A stretch of DNA of 64,000 nucleotides from NCBI RefSeq assembly GCF_026003995.1, contig NZ_BPIG01000001.1, forward strand, positions 248,001-312,000. Reading direction: 5' to 3'. This DNA comes from Tepidiforma sp. (GTDB taxonomy: Bacteria > Chloroflexota > Dehalococcoidia > Tepidiformales > Tepidiformaceae). The notes under the pieces were generated by a model, which worked only from the letters and a program-made list of their open reading frames with translations, was not told the origin of the DNA and ran no database searches. The translations under genes and the position numbers were made by a program. Shown here in pieces: positions 41,174-50,037 of the stretch (its first letter is position 1; each line of letters begins with the position of its first letter).

Positions 41174-42731
41174 CCTCCTCAAGTTCGGGCACGCGAAGCG
41201 CCAGGCAGGCGGCGGCGTAGCAGAGCGCCCCCGCTGCGACGCCGGCCGCGGCCGTCACGGCGGCGTGCGCGCGGGTCTCGGAATCGAGGAGCACCGTCGC
41301 GGCCGCCAGCGCCGCTGCCATCAGCGCGCCGGCCAGCGCGACCCGCGCCATCGCGCCGAGCTCTTCCGCCGGGTTCCAGCCCGTCCGGCGGAGGAAGAGG
41401 GCGTACAGCCCCAGCCACTCCGCCCAGGAGGCGGCGCCGACCGCGAAGGCGAGGCCGCTCACGCCGAACGGCTCCCAGAGGAGCGCGCCGAGGAGCAGAT
41501 TCACGCCCACGGCGAGCACGGCCAGCGTCACCGGCGTGCGCGTGTCGCCGAGCGCGTAGAAGCCGCGGCTGTGGATTTCGATGCCGGCCTGGGGGACGAT
41601 GCCGAGGCAGTACCAGCCGAGCGCGGCGGCCGTCATCAGCGAGTCCGGCCGGGTGAACGCGCCCCGTTCGAGCAGCGTGATGGCCGCCGGCTCGCGCAGC
41701 ATCGCCAGGCCGAGCGCCGCCGGCACCGTGAGGAACATGATGAGCCGCAGCACCCGCGAGACCGTCCGGTTCAGCTCGTCCAGCTCCTCCCGGGCGACCT
41801 GCCCGGCGAGCCGCGGGAAGACCGCCGTCGAGAGCGCCATCCCGAAGAGCGCCAGCGGCAGGCCGGCCAGCAGCCACGCGTACGTCATGTTCGAGATCGC
41901 CGAGGCGCCGACCTTCGAGGCGAAGAAGCCGGTGACCACGAAGTTCACCTGCGCGGCCGCCAGCCCGACGACCCGGGGCGCCATCAGGCGGGCGACCTCC
42001 ATCACGCCCGGCTCGCCCCAGCCGAGCGATGGCCGGTAGCGGAACCCCTCGGCGATCACCCCGGGCACCTGGATGCCGAGGTGCATCGCCGCGCCGAGCA
42101 CGACGCCGAAGGCGAGCCCGTTGACGCCCCACCGGTCGGCGAAGACGACCGCGCCGAGGATGATGCCGAGGTTGTAGAGCATCGGGGCGAGCGCCGGCAG
42201 GAAGAACCGCTCCCGCCCGTTCAGCATCCCCGTGAGCATGCCGCTGGCCGCGAACAGCAGCGTCGAGACGAGCATGACGCGGGTCAGCTCGACGGCCGTG
42301 CCGGTCAGCTCTTCCGAGCGGCCGATGTCGTCGCCGAGCCCCGGCGCGATGGCCGGCACGAGCAGCGGCGCGAGGACGAACGCCGCCGCGCAGAGCGCTG
42401 CCGTGGCGAGCACCACGAGGTTGAGGACGCGGCTCGCGAGCAGCCACGCCTCGGCAGCACCCTCCCGTTCGAACTTGCGGGCGAAGACCGGGATGAAGGC
42501 GCTGCCGAGGGTGGCCCCGGCGAGCACCTGGAAGATCAGGTCCGGGATGCGGAAGGCGACGTTGTAGGCATCGAGCTCCGGCGAGGCGCCGAAGGCGTTC
42601 GCGATGACGATGGTCCGCACGATGCCGAGCAGCCGCGAGCCGACGAACCCGAAGGCGACGATGGCCGCGGCGAGCGCCAGCCCGCCGCCCGCGGACCGCG
42701 CGGTTCGCCTCCCTTCAGCGCCGGGCACCAT
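41124..42731 (-). CDS. murJ: Lipid II flippase MurJ
   Basis: Flips the peptidoglycan precursor lipid II to the outer face of the membrane. The 535-residue protein has about 14 membrane helices. Recognisable parts are 'SRLLGIVRTIVIANAFGASP' near the N-terminus, 'AYNVAFRIPDLIFQVLAGA', 'ALGSAFIPVFARK' (as LGSAFIPVF) and 'RGFYALGDTRTPV', all typical of MviN/MurJ. The length is normal. It is transcribed leftward after the GH38 gene with 25 bases between them. Its 3' end overlaps the convergent crotonase gene by 50 bases. Confidence 0.95.
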   Translation of the reverse strand: MVPGAEGRRTARSAGGGLALAAAIVAFGFVGSRLLGIVRTIVIANAFGASPELDAYNVAFRIPDLIFQVLAGATLGSAFIPVFARKFEREGAAEAWLLASRVLNLVVLATAALCAAAFVLAPLLVPAIAPGLGDDIGRSEELTGTAVELTRVMLVSTLLFAASGMLTGMLNGRERFFLPALAPMLYNLGIILGAVVFADRWGVNGLAFGVVLGAAMHLGIQVPGVIAEGFRYRPSLGWGEPGVMEVARLMAPRVVGLAAAQVNFVVTGFFASKVGASAISNMTYAWLLAGLPLALFGMALSTAVFPRLAGQVAREELDELNRTVSRVLRLIMFLTVPAALGLAMLREPAAITLLERGAFTRPDSLMTAAALGWYCLGIVPQAGIEIHSRGFYALGDTRTPVTLAVLAVGVNLLLGALLWEPFGVSGLAFAVGAASWAEWLGLYALFLRRTGWNPAEELGAMARVALAGALMAAALAAATVLLDSETRAHAAVTAAAGVAAGALCYAAACLALRVPELEEVTNRLAARLRRGRAPG

Positions 42732-42756
42732 GCGCGCATGCTACGGCGGCACCCCG

Positions 42757-45525
42757 CTACGGGCGTTCGGCGGTCTCGAAGCGGACGGTCGCGATCTCCC
42801 ACGGCCGCAGCTCGAGCGCCCGGCGCCCGGCGTCGCCCTCCAGCGGCACGGGGTGGCGCTCCAGCAGGTCCACCCGGGCCGCTGCTGCCGACCCGGCGGC
42901 CGGGACGTCGACCGTGACCCGTCCCCCTGCAGGGCCGGCGTAGACGCGCACCAGCGGCGCGCCGTCGGCGTCGCTGCGGCAGGCGGCGCTCAGCGCAGCA
43001 TCGCCTTCGAGCCCGGCGAGCGGCAGCCGGCTCGCGAGCGAGCCTTCGTGGCCGTTCGTCGTCCAGCCAACCGGCGGGAAGGCCCACGCGTGGGCCAGCG
43101 GCGCGATGCCGGCGGTGTGCCAGCCGCCTGCGTACGGCGCAAGGGCGAAGGCGAACCGGTGGCGGCCGGGGCACTGGCTGTCGAAGGTCTGCACCGTCGG
43201 CCCGGCGCCGCCGCGCCGGCTGCGGAGGTCCGGCCGCGAGAGCCAGCCGACGCACCGCAGGAGGGTCAGGGCGAGCGCCTTCCGGCCGCGCCAGCCGACG
43301 AGTTCGCCCTCGGGCAGCCCGCGGTTCAGCAGCGCGAGGCCGCGGCCGCCGGATTCGACGGCGGCGAACGTCTTCTGCGGGAAGGTGGTCGGCGGCTGCT
43401 CGGCGCTTTCGCCGTTCCACGGGGGCGGCGCCAGCGGCCGCTCCGCCACGTGGAAGTGGTTCTCGGTCAGCAGCCGCTCCGGTTCGAACGGCAGCGGGAC
43501 GAGCGCCCGCAGCCGGTGGTCCCGCGCGAGGTTGTCGACCGCCACGCGGAACTCGATGAGCGGCAGCCCCCGCCAGAGCCGGACGGCGACATCGACCGGC
43601 TCGAGCACCCGCTCCCGCCGTCCCCGCCGGCGTCGCTTCGCGCCGAGCCCGGCCGGCAGGTCGTACACGAGCGTGTACCGCAGCTCCTGCCACGCCGGCG
43701 TGCTCGTCGTCCCCTGGACCGTGACCGAGACCGGCTCGTCGACCCCGTCATCGAGGATATCGGCGTTGTACTCGTCACCCCGGTCGCCTTCAGAGACGAA
43801 CACGAGCCCGGGGTCGAGGTCGAGGCCCGTTTCGCGGTCGCGGATGCGGAGCGACGCGCCGCTCAGCCGGACGTCGAAGCGCCCGGAGCGAAGCCGGCGG
43901 CCTCCGGGTGCCGCCTCGAGCCCGGCCGCCGACCCGTGCACCGGGACCGCCAGCTCGAGCCCGGCCGCGCGTGCCGGCGGCAGGACGGCCGTGAGCCGCG
44001 CGCGCTCGCTCTCGATGACGGCGACCTCGGCGGTCTCCGCGAGCCCGGCGCGCACGACGCTGCGCACCTCGGCGCGGAAGCCCTCCTCGTCGATGGCGGT
44101 GATGTCCGGGCCGACCGTCGTGGTGACGCGGAGGTGGCCGTCGCCCAGTTCCCATGCCATGTCTTCGATGGCGTGGACGTCGTACCGCTGCTCGCGGAGA
44201 AAGTCGAGGTGGCGCAGGACGCCGCGCGGCGAGACGGCTTCGCGGAGGAGTTCGGCGCCGCCGCCCAGCGGTTCGAGGGTGAAGGGGATGACCTCGCCGC
44301 CCGGCAGCCGCAGGGCATCGAACGCGGCCCAGGCGGCCGGGACATCGGCTTCGATGGCGGCTGGCGCGCCCTGCACCGGCCGGAAAACGGCGAGGCCGCC
44401 CTGTGCCGGCACCTCCATCCGCCGGATGAGGTGCGCCGCGGATTCGCGCGCGACCTGCATCGCCAGCTGTTCGGCGCGGTCGTAGCGGGGCAGCATCTCG
44501 CGGTGGACCTGGTCGACGCTGCAGCCGCAGATCGAATCGTGCGGCGTGTTTTCGAGGGCGAGGCCCCACGCGTGGCGAAGCGCGGGCGAACCGTCCGGCC
44601 CGCCGTGCAGGTGCGCCAGCAGCTCGAGCGGCTCCGCATACCGTTCGAGCGCGCGCGCGACTTCGAAATCCCGCTGTTTGATGACCATGCGGGCCGAAAG
44701 CACGCCGACGAGCACGTTCGAGCGGTCCGGCGAGCGGAGTTCGCCCCGGTGGACGACCTCGTCGATGCCGGCGGCGAGGACGGCCTGCTCGTACTCCGCG
44801 AGGGTCGCCATTTCGAACCGGTAGCCGCGGCCGGCAGCCCGCGCCAGCAGGTCCGGGACGTGCGGCTCCATCCGCGAGTGGTCGGTGCCGTTCATGAGGA
44901 GCGCCGGCAGCCCCTCGCGGAGGTCGCGCTCCTGCCGGCGGACCCGCTCGAGGAAGTCCTCGACATCGGAGGGGAGGCGCCAGCCGCTCGAGTAGCTGTT
45001 GCGGAGGTAGAGCACGGGGATGCGCGTGCCGTCCGGCGCCTCCCACCAGAAGCTCCAGCCGGGGATGCTGTCCGGCACGCCGCGCCAGAGGCAGGCGCTG
45101 GTGAGCCCGAGCTGCCGCATCAGCTGGGGCATCTGGGCGATGTGGCCGAACTGGTCGGCGCAGTGGCCGATGCGGAGGCTGCCGCCCATGCGTTCGGCGA
45201 ACCGGATGCCGCGCTGAAAGCTCCGGATGTGCGATTCGCCGGAGGGCAGGAACTCATCCGGCTGCACCCACCACGGCCCGATGACGACCCGCCCGGCTTC
45301 GATGAGCGCCCGCAGCCGGCCTTCGTTCTCGGGCCGGAGCTCGAGGTAGTCGGCGATGACGATGCTCTGCCCGTCGAGGTTGAAGCAGCGGTACTCCGGG
45401 TGCCGCTCCATGTGGTCGAGCAGCTCGTCGATCATCTGGACCAGCCGCCAGCGGAAGAGCTCGTGCGGCTGATACCACTCGCGGTCCCAGTGGGTGTGGG
45501 GGACGACGTAGACGGTCCGTTCCAT
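42757..45525 (-). CDS. GH38 alpha-mannosidase
   Basis: A 922-residue glycoside hydrolase family 38 enzyme, which removes alpha-linked mannose with retention. 'VVPHTHWDREWYQP' holds metal ligands at the N-terminus. The nucleophile aspartate is D124 in 'HCADQFGHIAQMPQLM', and 'DHSRMEPHVPDLLARA' and 'HDSICGCSVDQVHREM' are further active-site parts. The C-terminal beta domains are present, so it is full-length. There is no signal peptide, placing it in the cytoplasm. It is divergent from a hydrolase gene and upstream of murJ. Its substrate could be an internal mannan, compatible solute or glycan. Confidence 0.93.
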   Translation of the reverse strand: MERTVYVVPHTHWDREWYQPHELFRWRLVQMIDELLDHMERHPEYRCFNLDGQSIVIADYLELRPENEGRLRALIEAGRVVIGPWWVQPDEFLPSGESHIRSFQRGIRFAERMGGSLRIGHCADQFGHIAQMPQLMRQLGLTSACLWRGVPDSIPGWSFWWEAPDGTRIPVLYLRNSYSSGWRLPSDVEDFLERVRRQERDLREGLPALLMNGTDHSRMEPHVPDLLARAAGRGYRFEMATLAEYEQAVLAAGIDEVVHRGELRSPDRSNVLVGVLSARMVIKQRDFEVARALERYAEPLELLAHLHGGPDGSPALRHAWGLALENTPHDSICGCSVDQVHREMLPRYDRAEQLAMQVARESAAHLIRRMEVPAQGGLAVFRPVQGAPAAIEADVPAAWAAFDALRLPGGEVIPFTLEPLGGGAELLREAVSPRGVLRHLDFLREQRYDVHAIEDMAWELGDGHLRVTTTVGPDITAIDEEGFRAEVRSVVRAGLAETAEVAVIESERARLTAVLPPARAAGLELAVPVHGSAAGLEAAPGGRRLRSGRFDVRLSGASLRIRDRETGLDLDPGLVFVSEGDRGDEYNADILDDGVDEPVSVTVQGTTSTPAWQELRYTLVYDLPAGLGAKRRRRGRRERVLEPVDVAVRLWRGLPLIEFRVAVDNLARDHRLRALVPLPFEPERLLTENHFHVAERPLAPPPWNGESAEQPPTTFPQKTFAAVESGGRGLALLNRGLPEGELVGWRGRKALALTLLRCVGWLSRPDLRSRRGGAGPTVQTFDSQCPGRHRFAFALAPYAGGWHTAGIAPLAHAWAFPPVGWTTNGHEGSLASRLPLAGLEGDAALSAACRSDADGAPLVRVYAGPAGGRVTVDVPAAGSAAAARVDLLERHPVPLEGDAGRRALELRPWEIATVRFETAERP

Positions 45526-45598
45526 GGCCTGTCCCGGCGGCGAAGTAGCCCCCGATTGTACGCGGGCACCGCAGCCGCTTGCGCCTTCATGCCGGGCG

Positions 45599-46453
45599 GT
45601 GTTCCATCAGCCGGTGCCAACGTTCGAACGCGGCGGACTCGAATTCGCCTACGAAACGGCGGGCGACCCTGCCTTGCCGGCCGTCGTCCTGCTCCACGGC
45701 TTCACGAGCGACCTCCGGATGTGGCACCCGGTCGCCGGCGAGTTCGCGCGCCGCTACTTCGTCGTCGCCATGGACCTGCGCGGCCACGGCCGAAGCGCAG
45801 CCCCGGACGACCTCGACGCCTACACTGCCGAGGAGCTCGCTGCCGATGTCCGGGCGCTGTTCGACCACCTCGAGCTCGACCTCTGCGCGCTCATCGGCTG
45901 CAGCTTCGGCGGGATGATCGCGCTGCAGTTCGCCGTCACGTGGCCGGAGCGGCTCGCGGCGCTGGTGCTCAGCGATACCTCCGCGGCCTATCGCCACCCG
46001 GCCTACGATGAGCGCTACTGGCAGCGGGAGCGGAGCATCGACGCTTCGACCGAGGTCGTCCGCAAGTTCGGCACGGCCGAGCTGGGCAGGCGCGCCGCCG
46101 CCTCCGTCGCCGACCCGTTCCTCGCCCGCGGCGTGCGCGAGCGGTACGCCCGGCTCTCGGCGGCGGGCTGGCTCGGCTGCGCGCGGGTGCGGAAGGAGCG
46201 GCCCGACCTCCTCCCGCTCCTCCGGGGCCGGCTGACGATGCCGGTGCTGGTGGCCATCGGCGAGGACGACCCGGTCCGCAGCGCCTCCGAGGTGATGGCG
46301 GGCGAACTCCCGGATGCGCGCGTCGTCACGTTCCGGGGGACGGGCCACGGGGTGCCGGTGCTGGCGCCGCAGGCGTTCGCGCGCGAAGTCCTCCGCTTCT
46401 TCGAAGATGTCGAAGAGGGGCGGCCCGTCGCAGGGCAGCGGACGACCGGCTGA
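45599..46453 (+). CDS. Alpha/beta hydrolase
   Basis: A 284-residue hydrolase. 'VVLLHGFTSDLRMWHPVAGE' provides the oxyanion loop and 'VVAMDLRGHGRSAAPDD' is typical. The nucleophile elbow is 'ALIGCSFGGMIALQFAV', with G-C-S-F-G rather than G-H-S-x-G, and 'VAIGEDDPVRSASE' and 'FRGTGHGVPVLAPQAFA' give the acid and histidine. The start is a GTG at 45599; an upstream ATG at 45524 overlaps the divergent mannosidase start and adds non-homologous sequence. It is probably an esterase or lactonase. Confidence 0.88.
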   Translation: MFHQPVPTFERGGLEFAYETAGDPALPAVVLLHGFTSDLRMWHPVAGEFARRYFVVAMDLRGHGRSAAPDDLDAYTAEELAADVRALFDHLELDLCALIGCSFGGMIALQFAVTWPERLAALVLSDTSAAYRHPAYDERYWQRERSIDASTEVVRKFGTAELGRRAAASVADPFLARGVRERYARLSAAGWLGCARVRKERPDLLPLLRGRLTMPVLVAIGEDDPVRSASEVMAGELPDARVVTFRGTGHGVPVLAPQAFAREVLRFFEDVEEGRPVAGQRTTG

Positions 46454-46482
46454 ACGGGCTGTCAAGCGCGCCATCGCGCGCT

Positions 46483-46504
46483 ATTTCGGTGCTTCGAACG
46501 AAAT
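46483..46504. promoter_or_regulatory. Candidate TetR operator
   Basis: ATTTCG and CGAAAT form perfect six-base arms with a 10-base spacer, 62 bases upstream of the tetR-type gene. This spacing is compatible with a TetR dimer site and autoregulation; it has not been tested. Confidence 0.35.
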
Positions 46505-46565
46505 GGTAGAGTGACGCAGGACGCGACTGGCCCCTTGCGCGTACCTGTCTCCCGGAGTCCAGCAC

Positions 46566-47192
46566 ATGGGACGTTCCAGTGTCACGGCCGAGCGGCGCCG
46601 CCAGATCATCGATGCCACCGTCCGGGTCATGGGGCAGAAGGGCTGGCAGGAAGCCTCGATCGATGAGATCAGCAAGGCCGCCGGCGTCAGCCGCGGGCTC
46701 GTCTCCTACCACTTCGGCGACAAGGCGGCGCTTCTCGCGGGCGTGCTCGAACGCTGCCGCGAGGTGTTCGTCGATACGGTCGCCGTCTCCATCGGGCCGG
46801 GGCTGGACCCGGTCTACCGCCTCCGCATGGTCACGCGGACCGCGATTCTGATGGCGCGCAAGGAGGCGCTCACCTACGACGTCTTCCTCCACTTCACGGC
46901 GAGCGCCCGCAGCGAACCCCAGCTCGCCGACCGCCTGCGCGACCTCTACCGCGACTTCCGGCGCGGCACGGCGAACGCCATCCGCGACGGCCAGCGGAGC
47001 GGCGCCTTCCGGCTCGATGTCGAGCCCGAGGCCGCGGCGGCCCACCACATCGGCACCATCATCGGCATCGCCTTCCAGTGGCTGCTCGACCCGGAGGGGT
47101 TCGACCTCGACCTCGCCGCGCGCCACGCGGAGGACGCGCTCATCTCGCATCTGACGCGGCGTTTCCCGATGTTCGCCGAGGTCGACGGCTGA
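46566..47192 (+). CDS. TetR-family transcription regulator
   Basis: A 208-residue regulator. The N-terminal helix-turn-helix is 'ASIDEISKAAGVSRGLVSYH' with 'FGDKAALLAGVLERCREVF' immediately after, the normal TetR arrangement. The ligand-binding domain is helical and ends 'DALISHLTRRFPMFAEVDG'. It resembles BetI-like or fatty-acid-type regulators. GGAG precedes the ATG. Adjacent candidates for control are the upstream hydrolase and the convergent cyclase gene. Confidence 0.92.
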   Translation: MGRSSVTAERRRQIIDATVRVMGQKGWQEASIDEISKAAGVSRGLVSYHFGDKAALLAGVLERCREVFVDTVAVSIGPGLDPVYRLRMVTRTAILMARKEALTYDVFLHFTASARSEPQLADRLRDLYRDFRRGTANAIRDGQRSGAFRLDVEPEAAAAHHIGTIIGIAFQWLLDPEGFDLDLAARHAEDALISHLTRRFPMFAEVDG

Positions 47193-47201
47193 CCGTCCCG
47201 G

Positions 47202-48161
47202 CTACTTGAGCGCGATGGCGTTCGGCGGCGAGCCGATGCCGCCCGTCTTGTTCAGCGGCGCGGAGACGAGGAACGCTTCGTAGCGGCCGTCGGCGGCGCA
47301 ATCGGCAGCGAGCCGGGAGAGGTCCCAGAGTTCGCCGATGGCGATGCCGAAGAGCCCGAGCAGCCACTCGTGGAGGAACCCGCCGTGCTCGCGCCGGGGC
47401 GGCCATGCCTCGACGGATGGCAGGTCGCTGGCGATGGCGCAGATGTGCAGGTTCCAGAGGTATTCCGCCATCGGTTCGCCGGCCGCGATGCCGGGCGCGC
47501 GGAACGCCGCCATGTTCGCGAGCCCGGCGCGGGCGCGCTCGTCGAGCCCCTCGTACCACTCGGTCCAGCCCGTCCGCAGCAGGAGGACGTCGCCCGGTTC
47601 GAAGGCGACCCCCTGCGCCTCCCGGCAGGCGTCGAGCTCGTCGACCGAAAACCGGCGGTCACTCGTGAAATCGATCGCCTCGCCGCGGGCGGCGAGGTAG
47701 CGGCCGATGTCGAGCACCACCGCCCGGCCGGCGATGCCGCGCCGCGCCCAGTGGTCGATGCCGCCCTTCGAGCCCGGCCTGCCGGTCACCTCTTCCTTCC
47801 GGATGCCGTTGTAGAACCCGTACTGCGAGTTGCCGACGTGGACGAGCGTGTCCCACTGGCTGCTGGCCTGCGGGCAGAAGTTGTCGAGCACGTCGTCATG
47901 GTGGATGGCGCCGCCGAAGATCGTCTGGCGGACCGCGCCGCGGTTGAAGAGGGGCGGATTCGGCAGCTCCATGTTCCAGTTGAGCGGGAACATCACGCCG
48001 CGCTGGACGAGGCGGGCCGCCTTCGCGATGCGCTCGGGCGTCTGGAGGTTGAACATGCCGACCTGGTCGTCCTTGCCGAAGAGCCACCAGGCAGATTTCG
48101 GCGGTGCGCCCTCCACCGCCGGGAGCTGGTCGAACCGGGGAAGCGTCACGTCATCTGCCAT
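47202..48161 (-). CDS. Cyclase-family (kynurenine formamidase-like) hydrolase
   Basis: A 319-residue protein of the PF04199 cyclase family, metal-dependent hydrolases that open amide or ester rings. 'SAWWLFGKDDQVGMFNLQTP' and 'FPLNWNMELPNPPLFNRGAV' lead to the metal-binding region, here 'SSQWDTLVHVGNSQYGFYNG'; this is the variant of the HxGTHxD motif with Asp and His kept. 'GRAVVLDIGRYLAARGEAID' and 'GDVLLLRTGWTEWYEG' follow. The substrate is unknown. It is convergent with the tetR-type gene, nine bases between stops. Confidence 0.88.
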   Translation of the reverse strand: MADDVTLPRFDQLPAVEGAPPKSAWWLFGKDDQVGMFNLQTPERIAKAARLVQRGVMFPLNWNMELPNPPLFNRGAVRQTIFGGAIHHDDVLDNFCPQASSQWDTLVHVGNSQYGFYNGIRKEEVTGRPGSKGGIDHWARRGIAGRAVVLDIGRYLAARGEAIDFTSDRRFSVDELDACREAQGVAFEPGDVLLLRTGWTEWYEGLDERARAGLANMAAFRAPGIAAGEPMAEYLWNLHICAIASDLPSVEAWPPRREHGGFLHEWLLGLFGIAIGELWDLSRLAADCAADGRYEAFLVSAPLNKTGGIGSPPNAIALK

Positions 48162-48209
48162 GGGCGGGGATTCTACGCGGGTCTTCGCCTGCCGCGAGTG
48201 GCGGAGCCG

Positions 48210-49463
48210 TCACCGGTTCCGGAGGAACGCGGCGAGCGCCCGCGCATCCGCCTCTGTGTCGGCGAAGACGAGCGTCACCGCCGCACCGTCCGGCTCGAGC
48301 TGGATGGCGGTAACGCCGTCCCGGCGGGTTGCGACGAGCTGGCCGGGCTCCTCCCGCACCGCCGGGGCGCGCGCCTCGAGGAGGCCGCGGTGGCGGACGG
48401 CGAATTCTCCAGCCTCCTTCGCGTCCGAAAACCGGATGCGGAGCGCGAGCGCGGCCCCGCCCGGCGCTTCGAACGTCGTGAGGGCATCGGCCGCCCAGCC
48501 GGCGGCGGCCTGCAGCGCCGCGAGCGCCGGGAGGCCGGTTTGGAGGTAGCTCGCCAGCAGGAATTCGCCGAACGTGCTGGTGCTGTTGAGCGCCCAGCCC
48601 GGCGCCGGGGGCTCAGCCGGCAGCGCTGCGCCGCCCGGCGCCCACCCGGTCCGTTCGAGCTCCGGGTGGAGGATGAGGGCCGTCGCGCCCGGTCCGCCGG
48701 CGCGGAGGAGACGGTCGACCGCGCCCGGGTCGGTTCCCCGGAGGAGGCTGACCCACTCCGTCCCGGTCGTGTACTGGAAGGCCGCCTCCCGGGCGAGCGC
48801 GGGCGGGGGCGCGGCTGCAGCAGGGGGCGGTTCGACGGCCGCGCCCGGCCCGAGCCCGGGCAGGAGATAACGGGACGTCCACTGCCCTTCCGTCCACGAG
48901 GCGTCGCCTTCGAGCAGCGCCCGGAGCGCGAGGCGGGCGTCGAGCGTCGCGGCCCCGCGCTCGAGGCGGAGGGTATCGAAGTGGTAATCCTGCAGCGCGT
49001 GCACGAATTCGTGGGCGAGGAGCCGCTGCTCCCACGGCTCGAGGTCGGCGGGCGAGGCCGGGAGCGCCCCGTCGCGGATGAGCCACACTTCGCGACGGCC
49101 CGGCAGGTAGAGCGCGCCGGCCGCTGACTCGAGCATCGCCCGTTCGGCAGCAGCGGAGTCGGTCCCCGGCGGCAGCAGGCCGAGGAGCCGGTAGACGGCG
49201 CTCCGTTCGGTGGCGAAGGCCGCATCGCCGGGCGCCGCTGCACCGTCGAGGAGGGCGGGCAGCGCCTCGCGGCGCACGACCCCGATGCGCAGCGAGGCGG
49301 GCGGCGCGAGGCCCCGCACCTCCGCGACCTCATCGAGCATCGACCGGTAGGCGTCCGGCAGCGGCACCGTCTCGGACCGCGCAGGGGCGCCGCCGCGGCA
49401 GGCCGGGGCCGCCAGCGCGAGGCACAGGAATGCCGCAGCGAACATCCATCGAGCGCGCTTCAC
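48210..49463 (-). CDS. Lipoprotein with HExxH zinc-metallopeptidase motif
   Basis: A 417-residue secreted protein. The signal 'MFAAAFLCLALAAPAC' carries a lipobox (AAPAC). The only motif is 'LLAHEFVHALQDYHFDTLRL', an H-E-F-V-H zinc-binding signature, followed by the long helical and Ala/Pro-rich regions and 'RDGVTAIQLEPDGAAVTLVF'. It resembles bacterial DUF-type proteins of the gluzincin class, but the third ligand is not identified. The start is a GTG at 49463; an ATG at 49445 is also possible. Confidence 0.78.
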   Translation of the reverse strand: MKRARWMFAAAFLCLALAAPACRGGAPARSETVPLPDAYRSMLDEVAEVRGLAPPASLRIGVVRREALPALLDGAAAPGDAAFATERSAVYRLLGLLPPGTDSAAAERAMLESAAGALYLPGRREVWLIRDGALPASPADLEPWEQRLLAHEFVHALQDYHFDTLRLERGAATLDARLALRALLEGDASWTEGQWTSRYLLPGLGPGAAVEPPPAAAAPPPALAREAAFQYTTGTEWVSLLRGTDPGAVDRLLRAGGPGATALILHPELERTGWAPGGAALPAEPPAPGWALNSTSTFGEFLLASYLQTGLPALAALQAAAGWAADALTTFEAPGGAALALRIRFSDAKEAGEFAVRHRGLLEARAPAVREEPGQLVATRRDGVTAIQLEPDGAAVTLVFADTEADARALAAFLRNR

Positions 49464-49514
49464 GGGGTGCGAACCTTGCCCGAATCGTCGCACGTTGGCT
49501 ATCCTCGAAGAAAC

Positions 49515-49591
49515 GGCGCATTCGTCTAGTGGCCTAGGACACCGCCCTCTCAAGGCGGAGATCAGGGGTTCGAATCCCCTATGCGCTACCA
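49515..49591 (+). tRNA. tRNA-Glu (anticodon CTC)
   Basis: Acceptor arm GGCGCAT pairs with ATGCGCT (first pair G-T). The anticodon stem is CCGCC/GGCGG with loop CTCTCAA, giving anticodon CTC. The T arm is GGGGTTCGAATCCCC, and the 3' CCA is encoded. A possible promoter, TTGCCC, 18 bases, TATCCT, lies upstream. Confidence 0.95.
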
Positions 49592-49603
49592 ACGCTAGCC
49601 GCG

Positions 49604-49634
49604 CGGGCTCGACGAAGGTCGGGCCCGTTTTCGT
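49604..49634 (+). terminator. Terminator after tRNA-Glu(CTC)
   Basis: Ten-base arms CGGGCTCGAC and GTCGGGCCCG (one G-T pair) with loop GAAG, followed by TTTTCGTT. Confidence 0.8.
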
Positions 49635-49721
49635 TCCCGCGCCCGTACACTGCCTGCAGGCGCCGCCGGGGCCGCGCCGGGCGCGGACCGGTCGCGATCG
49701 ACCCTGCCGGGAGATGCCGCC

Positions 49722-49973
49722 ATGCCGTTCGCCGATGACGAGACGATCGCCGCGTACCGCGAAGCCTGGGATGCCTGGCAGAAGCAGCTCCAGCATCTCC
49801 ACCGCGTCTTCCTCGAAGGCGAGCCGATTCGGCCCGACCAGCTGAAAGGCCTGCTGGGCCGCGAAGCCCGCGCGAAAGAGCGCTGGGAGGCGGCCCGGCG
49901 GCGGCTGCTCGGCCTCGAACCCGAGCTGCCCGGGCCCGGGAAATCGGACCCGGACCGCAACCCGTTCCGATGA
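49722..49973 (+). CDS. Small hypothetical protein between tRNA and ccdA
   Basis: An 83-residue soluble helical protein of unknown function. 'ETIAAYREAWDAWQKQLQHL' and 'GLLGREARAKERWEAARRRL' are long amphipathic helices with many Trp, Arg and Glu, and the C-terminus is Pro/Gly-rich. GGGAG precedes the ATG. No known domain is recognised. It sits between a tRNA-Glu gene with its own terminator and ccdA. Confidence 0.65.
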   Translation: MPFADDETIAAYREAWDAWQKQLQHLHRVFLEGEPIRPDQLKGLLGREARAKERWEAARRRLLGLEPELPGPGKSDPDRNPFR

Positions 49974-50037
49974 CCGGCGGACCGTGGTCCGAACGGTCCC
50001 GCGCCCGGAACCGCGAAGTTCCTACAATGGAACGCAG

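Noticed and set aside
42604..46011. An 1135-codon open frame antisense to the GH38 gene
   Set aside because: Shadow of a genuine alpha-mannosidase with all active-site motifs; no ribosome-binding site or homology.
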